Source: Segatella copri
GTDB lineage: Bacteria > Bacteroidota > Bacteroidia > Bacteroidales > Bacteroidaceae
Assembly: GCF_009495355.1 (NCBI RefSeq)
Contig: NZ_VZAD01000021.1
Coordinates: forward strand, 1 to 39,394
Direction of reading: 5' to 3'
Length of the DNA: 39,394 nt
The notes below the pieces were generated by a model. The model saw only the letters and a list, made by a program, of their open reading frames with translations, had not been told where the DNA came from and did no database searches. Within the stretch, counting starts at the first letter, position 1. Each line of letters starts with the position of its first letter. Shown here in pieces: positions 17,473-25,234 of this stretch. Position numbers and translations under genes: made by a program.

Positions 17473-19719
17473 ATGAGAAAAGAATGGAGAGGTTTCAAAG
17501 GAAACAAGTGGCAAACGGAAGTCAACTTGCGTGACTTCATTCAGAACAACTACACCAGCTACGACGGCGATGAGTCGTTCTTGGCAGAACCTACCCAAGC
17601 AACAGACACCCTTTGGGGAATGTTGAAGGAACTCCAGAAAGAGGAGCGTGCCAAGGGTGGCGTGCTGGATATGGAGACCGAGGTAGTATCTGGATTGACA
17701 GCATATGGTGCTGCTTATATCGGCGAGGGTACCAAGGACTTGGAGAAGGTGGTAGGTCTGCAGACCGACAAGCCTCTGAAGCGTGCCTTTATGCCTTACG
17801 GTGGTATCAAGATGGCAGAGCAGGCTTGTACTACATACGGCTATGAGCCATCAGAGAAACTGCACGAGATCTTCCACAAATATTGCAAGACTCACAATGA
17901 TGGTGTCTTCGATGCTTACACTCCCGAGATGAAGCTCGTTCGCCACAATCATATTCTTACTGGTCTGCCTGACACATACGGCCGTGGCCGTATCGTAGGT
18001 GACTATCGTCGTGTGGCTCTTTATGGTATCGACTTCCTGATTCAGGAGAAGCAGAACGACCTTGCCAACATGGGTGACCATGAGATGATCGACGAGGTGA
18101 TTCGTCTTCGTGAGGAAGTTTCTATGCAGATCAAGGCTCTCAAGGGCTTGAAGGAGATGGCTGCCAGCTATGGTTTTGATATCAGCCAGCCTGCTCAGAA
18201 TGCACGTGAGGCTGTGCAGTGGCTCTACTTCGGCTACCTCGGTGCTGTGAAGACCCAGAATGGTGCTGCCATGTCGGTAGGTCGTATCTCTACCTTCCTC
18301 GACATCTACTTCGAGCGCGATTTCAAGGAGGGAACTCTTACTGAGGCTGATGCGCAGGAGCTGATCGACCATCTGGTGATGAAGTTCCGTATGGTGAAGT
18401 TCGCCCGTATTCCTTCTTATAACCAGCTCTTCTCTGGTGACCCAGTATGGGCTACACTTGAGGTGGGTGGTATTGGCCAGGATGGCCGTTCTATGGTTAC
18501 CAAGAACGACTTCCGTTTCCTTCACACATTGGAGAATATGGGTCCTTCGCCAGAGCCTAACCTGACTGTATTGTACAGTTCTCGTTTGCCTAAGGGCTTC
18601 AAGCACTATGCTTCTTTGATTTCTGTGAAGACAAGTTCTATCCAGTACGAAAATGACGATGTAATGCGCCCTGTATGGGGTGACGATTATAGCATCTGCT
18701 GCTGTGTGTCTGCCACACAGACCGGTAAGGAGATGCAGTTCTTCGGTGCTCGTGCCAACTTGGCCAAGTGCTTGACCTATGCTGTTTCTGGTGGCGTTGA
18801 TTCCAAGACCCGTGAGCAGTGTGGTCCTAAATTCCGTGCCGTAGAGGGCGATGTACTTACTTACGAAGAGTTCATGCCTCGCTTTATGGACATGATGGAC
18901 TGGTTGGCTTCTGTTTATGTGAAGACTTTGAACCTGATCCACTACATGCACGATAAGTACTTCTACGAGGCAGCCGAGATGGCGCTCATCGATACTGACG
19001 TCCGTCGTACATTTGCAACAGGTATTGCGGGTTTCAGTCATGTGGTAGACTCTATCTCAGCCATCAAGTATGCTAAGGTGAATATTATTCGTGATGAGAC
19101 GGGCTTCCCACTCAGCTTCAAGACCGAGGGCGACTTCCCACGTTATGGTAACGATGATGAGCGTGCCGACGAGATTGCAGTATGGCTTCTGAAGACCTTC
19201 ATGAACATGATCAAGAAGTATCATACTTATCGTGATTCTGAGCCTACTACCTCTATCCTTACCATCACGTCCAACGTGGTTTACGGTAAGTTTACCAGCA
19301 ACATGCCTGATGGTCGTCCTGCTGGAGCTCCTTTGGCACCTGGTGCCAACCCATCTTATGGTGCCGAGAAGAACGGCCTGTTGGCTTCGCTCAACTCTGT
19401 GGCTAAGTTGCCTTACGAGTATGCTCTTGATGGTATTTCCAATACTCAGACCATCAGTCCTGGTGCTCTCGGTCATAACGACGAGGAGCGTGCCCAGACT
19501 TTGGTTGGCGTGATGGATGGTTACTTTAACCAGGGTGCTCATCACCTGAATGTCAACGTATTTGGCGTAGACAAGTTGATGGATGCCATGGAACATCCAG
19601 AGAAGGAAGAGTATCAGAACTTCACAATCCGTGTGAGCGGTTATGCAGTCAAGTTCATCGACCTGACTCGTGAACAGCAGCTTGACGTGATTGCCCGTCA
19701 GGCTCACGAGAAACTCTAA
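17473..19719 (+). CDS. pflB: formate C-acetyltransferase (pyruvate formate-lyase)
   Basis: PflB cleaves pyruvate with CoA to acetyl-CoA and formate under anaerobic conditions, using a glycyl radical. The active-site cysteines fall in SICCCVSAT (Cys 410-411 align with E. coli 418-419; there is an extra Cys at 409), followed by [22 protein letters not shown]. The radical glycine is Gly 723 in RVSGYAVKF near the C-terminus. The 748 residues match the family. Codons are strongly biased, which fits high expression. The gene has no visible promoter of its own beyond the attenuated leader. A terminator follows, and its activase pflA lies 449 bases downstream. Confidence 0.98.
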   Translation: MRKEWRGFKGNKWQTEVNLRDFIQNNYTSYDGDESFLAEPTQATDTLWGMLKELQKEERAKGGVLDMETEVVSGLTAYGAAYIGEGTKDLEKVVGLQTDKPLKRAFMPYGGIKMAEQACTTYGYEPSEKLHEIFHKYCKTHNDGVFDAYTPEMKLVRHNHILTGLPDTYGRGRIVGDYRRVALYGIDFLIQEKQNDLANMGDHEMIDEVIRLREEVSMQIKALKGLKEMAASYGFDISQPAQNAREAVQWLYFGYLGAVKTQNGAAMSVGRISTFLDIYFERDFKEGTLTEADAQELIDHLVMKFRMVKFARIPSYNQLFSGDPVWATLEVGGIGQDGRSMVTKNDFRFLHTLENMGPSPEPNLTVLYSSRLPKGFKHYASLISVKTSSIQYENDDVMRPVWGDDYSICCCVSATQTGKEMQFFGARANLAKCLTYAVSGGVDSKTREQCGPKFRAVEGDVLTYEEFMPRFMDMMDWLASVYVKTLNLIHYMHDKYFYEAAEMALIDTDVRRTFATGIAGFSHVVDSISAIKYAKVNIIRDETGFPLSFKTEGDFPRYGNDDERADEIAVWLLKTFMNMIKKYHTYRDSEPTTSILTITSNVVYGKFTSNMPDGRPAGAPLAPGANPSYGAEKNGLLASLNSVAKLPYEYALDGISNTQTISPGALGHNDEERAQTLVGVMDGYFNQGAHHLNVNVFGVDKLMDAMEHPEKEEYQNFTIRVSGYAVKFIDLTREQQLDVIARQAHEKL

Positions 19720-19752
19720 TTAGAAGTTTTTTGTAAAAGAAATCATCTATAT

Positions 19753-19785
19753 AGCCCAGGCTCTGAGAGTCTGGGCTTTCTTTTT
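19753..19785 (+). terminator. intrinsic terminator of pflB
   Basis: An 11-bp stem with one G-U pair (19753-19763 with 19767-19777) has a three-base loop and is followed by a T-rich tract to 19785. It lies 33 bases after the pflB stop. Confidence 0.9.
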
Positions 19786-19919
19786 CTCTGATTTCCGAAC
19801 ATAAGAAAGTGCAGGCATTATTCATGCAAGAAGTGGTCATTTGAAATCGTCAGACCACAGATTTAAAGCGCATGTTTATGCTGTATTTTTATGCAATAAT
19901 AGCCTAAAAATCCTTTTCT

Positions 19920-19985
19920 AACTGGGAAACAGAATCCGCCCAACTGGAAAAATATTTTTTCCCAACTGGGAAATTATTTTTTCGC
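19920..19985. repeat. three-unit 22-bp period repeat (AACTGGGAAA type)
   Basis: Units begin at 19920, 19942 and 19964, exactly 22 bp apart. Each starts AACTGG and the first two end in CCC, so CCCAAC marks both junctions. Units 2 and 3 match at 19 of 22 positions; unit 1 shares only its two ends. The last junction, TTTTCCCAACTGGGAAA, is a near-palindrome. Confidence 0.7.
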
Positions 19986-20119
19986 AGTTAAGTGGTGTAG
20001 GTTTTTGAATATATATGCAAAAGCTTTTGTGCTGTTTTTTTTCTTGTTTCTCATGTTCGTACTATCGATAGTTGAGTATACGATAAATATCCTAAAAATT
20101 ATAAAATTGCTGCATAAAA

Positions 20120-20151
20120 GTTGTATAAATGGAAATAAAGTACTAACTTTG
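20120..20151 (+). promoter_or_regulatory. promoter of pflA
   Basis: -33 GTTG (20120-20123), 20 bp, and -7 TAACTTTG (20144-20151). The predicted leader is only about 12 bases, so pflA is transcribed separately from pflB. Confidence 0.7.
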
Positions 20152-20168
20152 CATAAAATAGAAAAGAT

Positions 20169-20900
20169 ATGACAAAAGGTTTCGTACATAGTGTGGAAAG
20201 TTTTGGCTCGGTAGACGGTCCTGGCATCAGGTTTTTGATATTCCTGCAGGGGTGTCCTATGCGCTGTCAGTTCTGTCATAACCCCGATTCCTGGAAGACA
20301 GGAATAGGTGAGGAGCGTACGGCTGACGAGTTGCTCGATCAGGCTGAGCGCTTTCGTGCATATTGGGGCGACAATGGAGGCATTACCGTTAGTGGAGGTG
20401 AGGCCCTGTTGCAGATAGACTTCTTGCTGGAGCTTTTCGAGAAGGCCAAACAGCGAGGCATAGGAACCTGCTTGGACACATCGGCTCAGCTATTTACTCG
20501 TAAGGCACCTTTCTTCGAGAAGTTTGAGCGTCTGATGGAACTTACCGATACGGTGCTGCTTGATATCAAGCACATAGATGATGAGGAGCATCGCAAACTG
20601 ACGCGTCATAGTAACGCCAATATTCTGGATTGTGCCCGATATCTGAGTGAGATAGACAAACCTGTATGGATCAGACATGTGCTCATTCCTGGTATTACGG
20701 ATAAGGATGAGTATCTTGTCAGGTTGCGCGATTTCCTGTCTACGCTTCATAACATAGAGCGTATAGAGGTGCTTCCTTATCATACATTAGGAGTTTATAA
20801 GTACGAGAAATTAGGTATCGATTATCCTCTGAAAGACGTGCAGCCTCCTGCGGCAGAGCGAGTGGCGAATGCCAATGATATTCTGCAACAGGCATTGTAA
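20169..20900 (+). CDS. pflA: pyruvate formate-lyase activating enzyme
   Basis: This radical SAM enzyme abstracts hydrogen from the PflB glycine to form the glycyl radical. The 4Fe-4S motif CPMRCQFC gives Cys 29, 33 and 36, and the segment SFGSVDGPGIRFLIFLQGC is the activase signature. The SAM-binding region includes ITVSGGEALLQ. The 243 residues match E. coli PflA. It has its own promoter, so activase and lyase levels can be set independently. Confidence 0.97.
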   Translation: MTKGFVHSVESFGSVDGPGIRFLIFLQGCPMRCQFCHNPDSWKTGIGEERTADELLDQAERFRAYWGDNGGITVSGGEALLQIDFLLELFEKAKQRGIGTCLDTSAQLFTRKAPFFEKFERLMELTDTVLLDIKHIDDEEHRKLTRHSNANILDCARYLSEIDKPVWIRHVLIPGITDKDEYLVRLRDFLSTLHNIERIEVLPYHTLGVYKYEKLGIDYPLKDVQPPAAERVANANDILQQAL

Positions 20901-20954
20901 CTGGGCAATGGAGGTTAAATGCGGTTAAAAAGCAGTAAAACAAGAGAAAAAAGC

Positions 20955-20985
20955 TTTGAGAACTCACTAATTTGTGATAAATTTG
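20955..20985 (+). promoter_or_regulatory. promoter of the small membrane protein gene
   Basis: Perfect -33 TTTG (20955-20958), 19-bp spacer and -7 TAAATTTG (20978-20985). The leader would be about 65 bases. Confidence 0.75.
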
Positions 20986-21057
20986 CAATAAAGAAAACCG
21001 AAATGGAGAATGTGACGCAGCTGAGCATCTTTAATATATAAATTGTATACAACAACG

Positions 21058-21444
21058 ATGATGGAGAAAAAAAACAAAGAAACTGAATTCAATCAATTTT
21101 GGGAGCAGCATCAAAAGCAACTCATACTGAATGCACCCAAGGAACTGAGGGATGAGTATGTGGAGTCGACCCAGCTCAATTCTCCCTTGGACTGGTTGTG
21201 CTTTATCCTGCCCTTTGGCATCGGTATCCTTGTTCAGCCTTACATCAGGCTGGGGAGTGAAATCCTGTCGTGGCTTATCATGGTGGTGATAGTGTCAGTG
21301 CTGTTTGCCTTGATGCAGATGGTAAAGCCTTACATCAGCAAGAAGAAGTCTACCGCTCAGGTTGTCGAACGCATCAAGGAATATTACTATTCGATGTATC
21401 TGCAGCAGGGCAGTTTGGAGAACTTCAAGGCATGGCTGGGCTAA
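21058..21444 (+). CDS. uncharacterised membrane protein with two transmembrane segments
   Basis: I do not recognise this family. The 128-residue protein starts with a charged, soluble region (about 1-50, rich in Glu, Lys and Gln), has two hydrophobic segments (about 51-62 with 64-70 following, then 75-92), and ends in a basic, helical cytoplasmic tail (KPYISKKKSTAQVVERIKEYY). The start could be either of two adjacent ATG codons (21058 or 21061). A perfect promoter lies upstream and hemW converges 34 bases downstream. Coding character and promoter make it a real gene; the function is unknown. Confidence 0.75.
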   Translation: MMEKKNKETEFNQFWEQHQKQLILNAPKELRDEYVESTQLNSPLDWLCFILPFGIGILVQPYIRLGSEILSWLIMVVIVSVLFALMQMVKPYISKKKSTAQVVERIKEYYYSMYLQQGSLENFKAWLG

Positions 21445-21481
21445 CCCGTAGGCTGTTCTTTCAAAGAACGGTAGGGGTTCA
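21441..21481. other. hairpin between the convergent membrane protein gene and hemW
   Basis: Inner arms GTTCT and AGAAC around TTCAA, with outer AACCC/GGGTT pairing, form an interrupted hairpin across the 34-base gap. There is no clear T-tract. It may serve as a weak shared terminator. Confidence 0.35.
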
Positions 21482-22630
21482 CACCAACATGAAGTCGCTC
21501 ATGATGTCGTCTGAGATGTAGAGTCCTTTACGGGTAAGCGCCAGATGTCCATCTTTTATTACCATCAGCTGGCGGGCTATGTGCTTGTCAGCTTCAGTCA
21601 TCAGGGTTTGGTAGAAAGAGTCGCCGAACTCTTTTTTTATATCTTCGAGTGTAATGCCGTCGATAGTGCGCAAAGCTGTTGTTATCAGGTCATTGTATCT
21701 TGTCTCCTTATTTAGAATTTCATGTTCCTGCTCTGTTCTTCCTTCTGTTATGGTCTGGATGTATTTGTGGATGTCGGCTTCATTCCAACTCCTCATCACC
21801 TCAGGCTTGCGTCTGTATGAGTGGGCAGCAGCTCCCAGTCCGATGTAGGGCACTTCATGCCAGTAACTGCTGTTGTGGCGTGAGCGGAATCCTGGTTTTG
21901 CAAAGTTGCTTATCTCGTAGTGCTCATATCCGGCAGCGGTCATTTTGTCGATAAGCATCTCGTACATTCGCAGGTAGGTGTCCTCGTCGGTTTCCTTTAT
22001 CTTCTCTTGCTGCAGCAAGCGGTACAGGGTTGTGCCTTCCTCATACATCAGGCTGTATGCCGATAGGTGTTCGGCGTTCAGCGAGATGGCGTGCTCGATG
22101 TCCTGTTGCCATTCCTGAATGGTTTCGTTGGGGAATCCAAACATCAGGTCAATACTGATGTTGCCGATGCCGGCTTCCCGCAGCAAATGTATGGCATTCT
22201 CTACCTCTCGGGCATTGTGTCTTCTGTGCAAAAAGCGAAGGCGCTCATCCGAGAAAGTCTGGGCTCCCATGCTGATACGGTTGACGGGCAACTGGCTGAG
22301 AGTATGGCAAAGAGAAGGGGTGATGTCGTCGGGATTGCACTCCATGGTTACTTCCATGTCTCTACCCATGCAGGAGTCATAATGCTGGCTGATGCCTTCG
22401 AAAATTTGCAAGAGTTGCTGACTGGTGAGCTGACTGGGTGTCCCTCCTCCTAAGTAGATGGTTTCTATCTGTGCAGGTTCGCCCAGGGCACGGTCGACGG
22501 TTCTCATTGCCATTTCCTTGCAGAGAGCGTCCACGTATGCCTCTCTCATCTTCAGGGATGTGGTGCTGTAAAAACCGCAGTAGATGCAGCGGCTCTCGCA
22601 GAAGGGAATGTGTATGTAAAGTCCAGCCAT
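21479..22630 (-). CDS. hemW: radical SAM family heme chaperone
   Basis: HemW is a coproporphyrinogen oxidase-like radical SAM protein that binds haem and delivers it to target proteins. It begins AGLYIHIPFCESRCIYCGFYS, with the 4Fe-4S cysteines at 11, 15 and 18, and contains TIYLGGGTPSQL and VTMECNPDD. The 383-residue length and lack of the extra HemN N-terminus favour HemW over the oxygen-independent oxidase HemN. It is transcribed away from the EF-G paralogue. Confidence 0.9.
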   Translation of the reverse strand: MAGLYIHIPFCESRCIYCGFYSTTSLKMREAYVDALCKEMAMRTVDRALGEPAQIETIYLGGGTPSQLTSQQLLQIFEGISQHYDSCMGRDMEVTMECNPDDITPSLCHTLSQLPVNRISMGAQTFSDERLRFLHRRHNAREVENAIHLLREAGIGNISIDLMFGFPNETIQEWQQDIEHAISLNAEHLSAYSLMYEEGTTLYRLLQQEKIKETDEDTYLRMYEMLIDKMTAAGYEHYEISNFAKPGFRSRHNSSYWHEVPYIGLGAAAHSYRRKPEVMRSWNEADIHKYIQTITEGRTEQEHEILNKETRYNDLITTALRTIDGITLEDIKKEFGDSFYQTLMTEADKHIARQLMVIKDGHLALTRKGLYISDDIMSDFMLV

Positions 22631-22682
22631 TGTTTTCTATATATAATAAGGTGTAAGCCAGTTTTTTTGCTTTAATTTGGTG

Positions 22683-22690
22683 CAAAATTA
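22683..22690 (-). promoter_or_regulatory. -7 element (TAATTTTG) for hemW
   Basis: An exact TAnnTTTG on the minus strand, 53 bases before the hemW ATG. No -33 TTTG is seen. Confidence 0.45.
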
Positions 22691-22731
22691 CTAATATGTT
22701 TTAAAAGAAGTGAGTTTTGCGTGCTAAACTT

Positions 22732-22762
22732 TTTGTTTTTTGGGAAAAATTCACTATCTTAG
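22732..22762 (+). promoter_or_regulatory. promoter of the EF-G paralogue
   Basis: -33 TTTG (22732-22735), 19 bp, and a -7 TATCTTAG (22755-22762) that departs from TAnnTTTG at one base. A weakened -7 would fit activator-dependent expression. The leader is about 70 bases. Confidence 0.55.
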
Positions 22763-22838
22763 TAGCCATAAAGCGGAGAAGAAACTACTTCGCCCTTTTG
22801 ACAACTTAATGTATAACCCTTATTAAATCTATAGCGTC

Positions 22839-25001
22839 ATGAGAGTATATCAGACAAATGAGATCAAAAACATCGCATTGTTGGGCAGTGCGGGTAGCGG
22901 CAAGACTACACTTGCCGAAAGTATGTTATTCGAAGCAGGCATTATCAAGCGTAGAGGCTCTGTAGAAGCGAAGAATACGGTGAGTGACTACTTCCCAGTT
23001 GAGTTGGAATACGGCTATTCGGTATTCCCAACTGTTTTTCATGTAGAATGGAACAACAAGAAGCTTAATATCATAGACTGTCCAGGAAGTGATGACTTCG
23101 TGGGAGGTGCTATTACTTCGCTCAATGTTACCGATCAGGCTGTGATTCTTATCAATGGTCAGTATGGTCCTGAGGTAGGTACACAGAATAACTTCCGCTA
23201 CACAGAGAAGTTGGGCAAGCCTGTCATCTTCCTTGTCAATCAGCTTGATTCTGACAAATGTGACTTCGATAATATCGTGGCTACCATGCACGAAATCTAT
23301 GGTTCTAAGTGTGTACAGATACAGTATCCTATCGAGACCGGTTCTGGCTTCAATGCTCTCATTGACGTGCTATTGATGAAGAAATATTCCTGGAAGCCAG
23401 AAGGTGGTGCTCCTGTCATTGAGGAGATTCCTGAAGAGGAGATGGACAAGGCCATGGAGTTGCACAAGGCCCTCGTTGAGGCTGCTGCCGAGAATGATGA
23501 GGGCTTGATGGAGAAATTCTTCGAGAGCGAGAGTCTTACCGAAGACGAGTTGCGCGAGGGCATCCGTAAGGGATTGGTAACCCGCAGCATCTTCCCAGTG
23601 TTCTGCGTTTGTGCAGGAAAAGATATGGGTGTGCGCCGCTTGATGGAATTCTTGGGCAATGTGGTGCCTTTCGTCAGCGAGATGCCAAAGTTGCACAATA
23701 CCCGTGGTGAGGAGATTACTCCTGATGCTGCTGGTCCTGAAAGCGTTTACTTCTTCAAGACAGGTATGGAGCCACATATCGGTGAGGTAAGCTACTTTAA
23801 GGTAATGAGTGGTACGGTGAAGTCGGGTGATGACCTGACAAATGCTGACCGTGGAAGCAAGGAGCGTATCGGACAGCTGTATGCTTGTGCGGGAGCCAAT
23901 CGTGTTCCTGTCGACAAACTCGAGGCGGGTGATATCGGTTGTACCGTGAAGTTGAAGGACGTGAAGACTGGCAATACGCTGAATGGCAAGGATACAGAGT
24001 GGCGTTTCGACTTCATCAAGTATCCTAACTCCAAGTACTCCCGTGCCGTAAAGGCTGTCAATGCTCAGGATACAGAGAAACTGATGGCTGCTCTCTTGAA
24101 GATGCGCCAGGAGGATCCTACATGGGTAGTGGAGCAGAGTAAGGAGTTGCGCCAGGTGATCGTGCATGGTCAGGGCGAGTTCCACTTGCGTACATTGAAG
24201 TGGCGCTTGGAGAACAATGAGAAGTTGAACATTGTCTTCGGTGAGCCTCGTATTCCTTATCGTGAGACCATTACCAAGAAGGCTCGTGCCGAGTATCGAC
24301 ATAAGAAACAGAGTGGAGGTGCCGGACAGTTTGGTGAGGTTCACCTGATAGTGGAGCCATATGCAGAGGGTATGCCTGATCCAACCTCATTTACCTTCAA
24401 CGGACAGGAGTTCAAGATGAACATCAAGAGTCGCGAGGAAGTTTCATTGGAGTGGGGTGGTAAGTTGGTATTCCTCAACTCTGTGGTAGGTGGTGCCATT
24501 GATGCACGTTTCATGCCTGCTATCCTCAAGGGTATTATGGACTGTATCGAGCACGGTCCTCTGACAGGCAGCTATGCCCGCGATGTGAGAGTTATCGTTT
24601 ATGATGGCAAGATGCATCCAGTAGACAGTAATGAGTTGTCGTTCATGCTGGCAGCCCGTCATGCCTTCAGCGATGCTTTCAAGCAGGCCGGTCCTAAGAT
24701 TCTTGAGCCAATCTATGATTTGGAGGTTTATGTTCCTGCCGATTTCATGGGCGATGTGATGAGTGACTTGCAGGGCCGCCGTGCTCTTATCATGGGTATG
24801 GACAGCGAGGCTGGTTATCAGAAGTTGAGTGCGAAGATTCCGTTGAAGGAACTTTCCAACTACTCTATCTCTCTGAGTTCGCTCACAGGCGGACGTGCTT
24901 CTTTCACTACCAAGTTTGCAAGTTACGAGCTTGTTCCTAATGATATTCAGGGCAAGCTGATAGCTGAACACGAGGCAGAATTGGCTAAAGAGGCTGAGTA
25001 A
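22839..25001 (+). CDS. fusA2: EF-G paralogue of the EF-G2 type (GTPase motifs altered)
   Basis: The 720-residue protein has the full EF-G domain order and the length of the family. The P-loop is present (GSAGSGKTT, 16-24), but switch II reads DCPGSDDF: the catalytic His of the DTPGH motif is Ser 84. Switch I Thr is replaced (EYGYS, where EF-G has RGIT), and the G4 motif is NQLD rather than NKxD. Domain IV keeps SGGAGQFGEV. This pattern fits EF-G2 of gut Bacteroides, shown in B. thetaiotaomicron to act in translation without GTP hydrolysis during carbon starvation. It is unlikely to be the housekeeping fusA, which normally lies in the str operon. It is followed by a terminator and then rprX-rprY. 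Confidence 0.9.
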   Translation: MRVYQTNEIKNIALLGSAGSGKTTLAESMLFEAGIIKRRGSVEAKNTVSDYFPVELEYGYSVFPTVFHVEWNNKKLNIIDCPGSDDFVGGAITSLNVTDQAVILINGQYGPEVGTQNNFRYTEKLGKPVIFLVNQLDSDKCDFDNIVATMHEIYGSKCVQIQYPIETGSGFNALIDVLLMKKYSWKPEGGAPVIEEIPEEEMDKAMELHKALVEAAAENDEGLMEKFFESESLTEDELREGIRKGLVTRSIFPVFCVCAGKDMGVRRLMEFLGNVVPFVSEMPKLHNTRGEEITPDAAGPESVYFFKTGMEPHIGEVSYFKVMSGTVKSGDDLTNADRGSKERIGQLYACAGANRVPVDKLEAGDIGCTVKLKDVKTGNTLNGKDTEWRFDFIKYPNSKYSRAVKAVNAQDTEKLMAALLKMRQEDPTWVVEQSKELRQVIVHGQGEFHLRTLKWRLENNEKLNIVFGEPRIPYRETITKKARAEYRHKKQSGGAGQFGEVHLIVEPYAEGMPDPTSFTFNGQEFKMNIKSREEVSLEWGGKLVFLNSVVGGAIDARFMPAILKGIMDCIEHGPLTGSYARDVRVIVYDGKMHPVDSNELSFMLAARHAFSDAFKQAGPKILEPIYDLEVYVPADFMGDVMSDLQGRRALIMGMDSEAGYQKLSAKIPLKELSNYSISLSSLTGGRASFTTKFASYELVPNDIQGKLIAEHEAELAKEAE

Positions 25002-25032
25002 TAGTTAGTGGATAAAATAAATAATAAGTAGA

Positions 25033-25072
25033 AAGAGGACATGCGGATTGTTGCATGTCCTCTTGTTCTTTC
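25033..25072 (+). terminator. intrinsic terminator of the EF-G paralogue
   Basis: A perfect 12-bp stem (25033-25044 with 25053-25064) and 8-base loop are followed by a T-rich tract. It separates the EF-G gene from rprX. Confidence 0.85.
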
Positions 25073-25221
25073 TTGTCGAAAGAGCATCTGTAATTACGAT
25101 AGGCACTTTTGTTGGTTCAGATAAGTGCTTATCAGTAATTATCAAATATCGATATTGTTAATAATATTAAATTACGAATAAATAATTAACGACAATTTGT
25201 TAATCGTTTAAGAAATTTGTC

Positions 25222-25229
25222 TATCTTTG
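25222..25229 (+). promoter_or_regulatory. -7 element (TATCTTTG) immediately before rprX
   Basis: An exact -7 match ends five bases before the ATG at 25235. A TTTG at 25196-25199 is 22 bp away, slightly long for a -33. Transcription would start at or within a few bases of the ATG. Confidence 0.6.
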
Positions 25230-25234
25230 CTGCC

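Larger units (their letters stand above)
19720..20168 (+). other. pflB-pflA intergenic region
   Basis: This 449-base AT-rich stretch holds the pflB terminator (19753-19785), a 22-bp period repeat (19920-19985) and the pflA promoter (20120-20151). I see no gene in the remainder. Confidence 0.7.

Noticed and set aside
17851..19041. 396-codon open frame opposite pflB
   Set aside because: Antisense shadow of a strongly codon-biased gene; rich in His and Leu without recognisable motifs.
21043..21045. TTG as the start of the small membrane protein
   Set aside because: Two ATG codons follow within six codons and fit better with the charged N-terminus.
23370..24344. 324-codon open frame opposite the EF-G paralogue
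   Set aside because: Antisense shadow; no promoter, no motifs.
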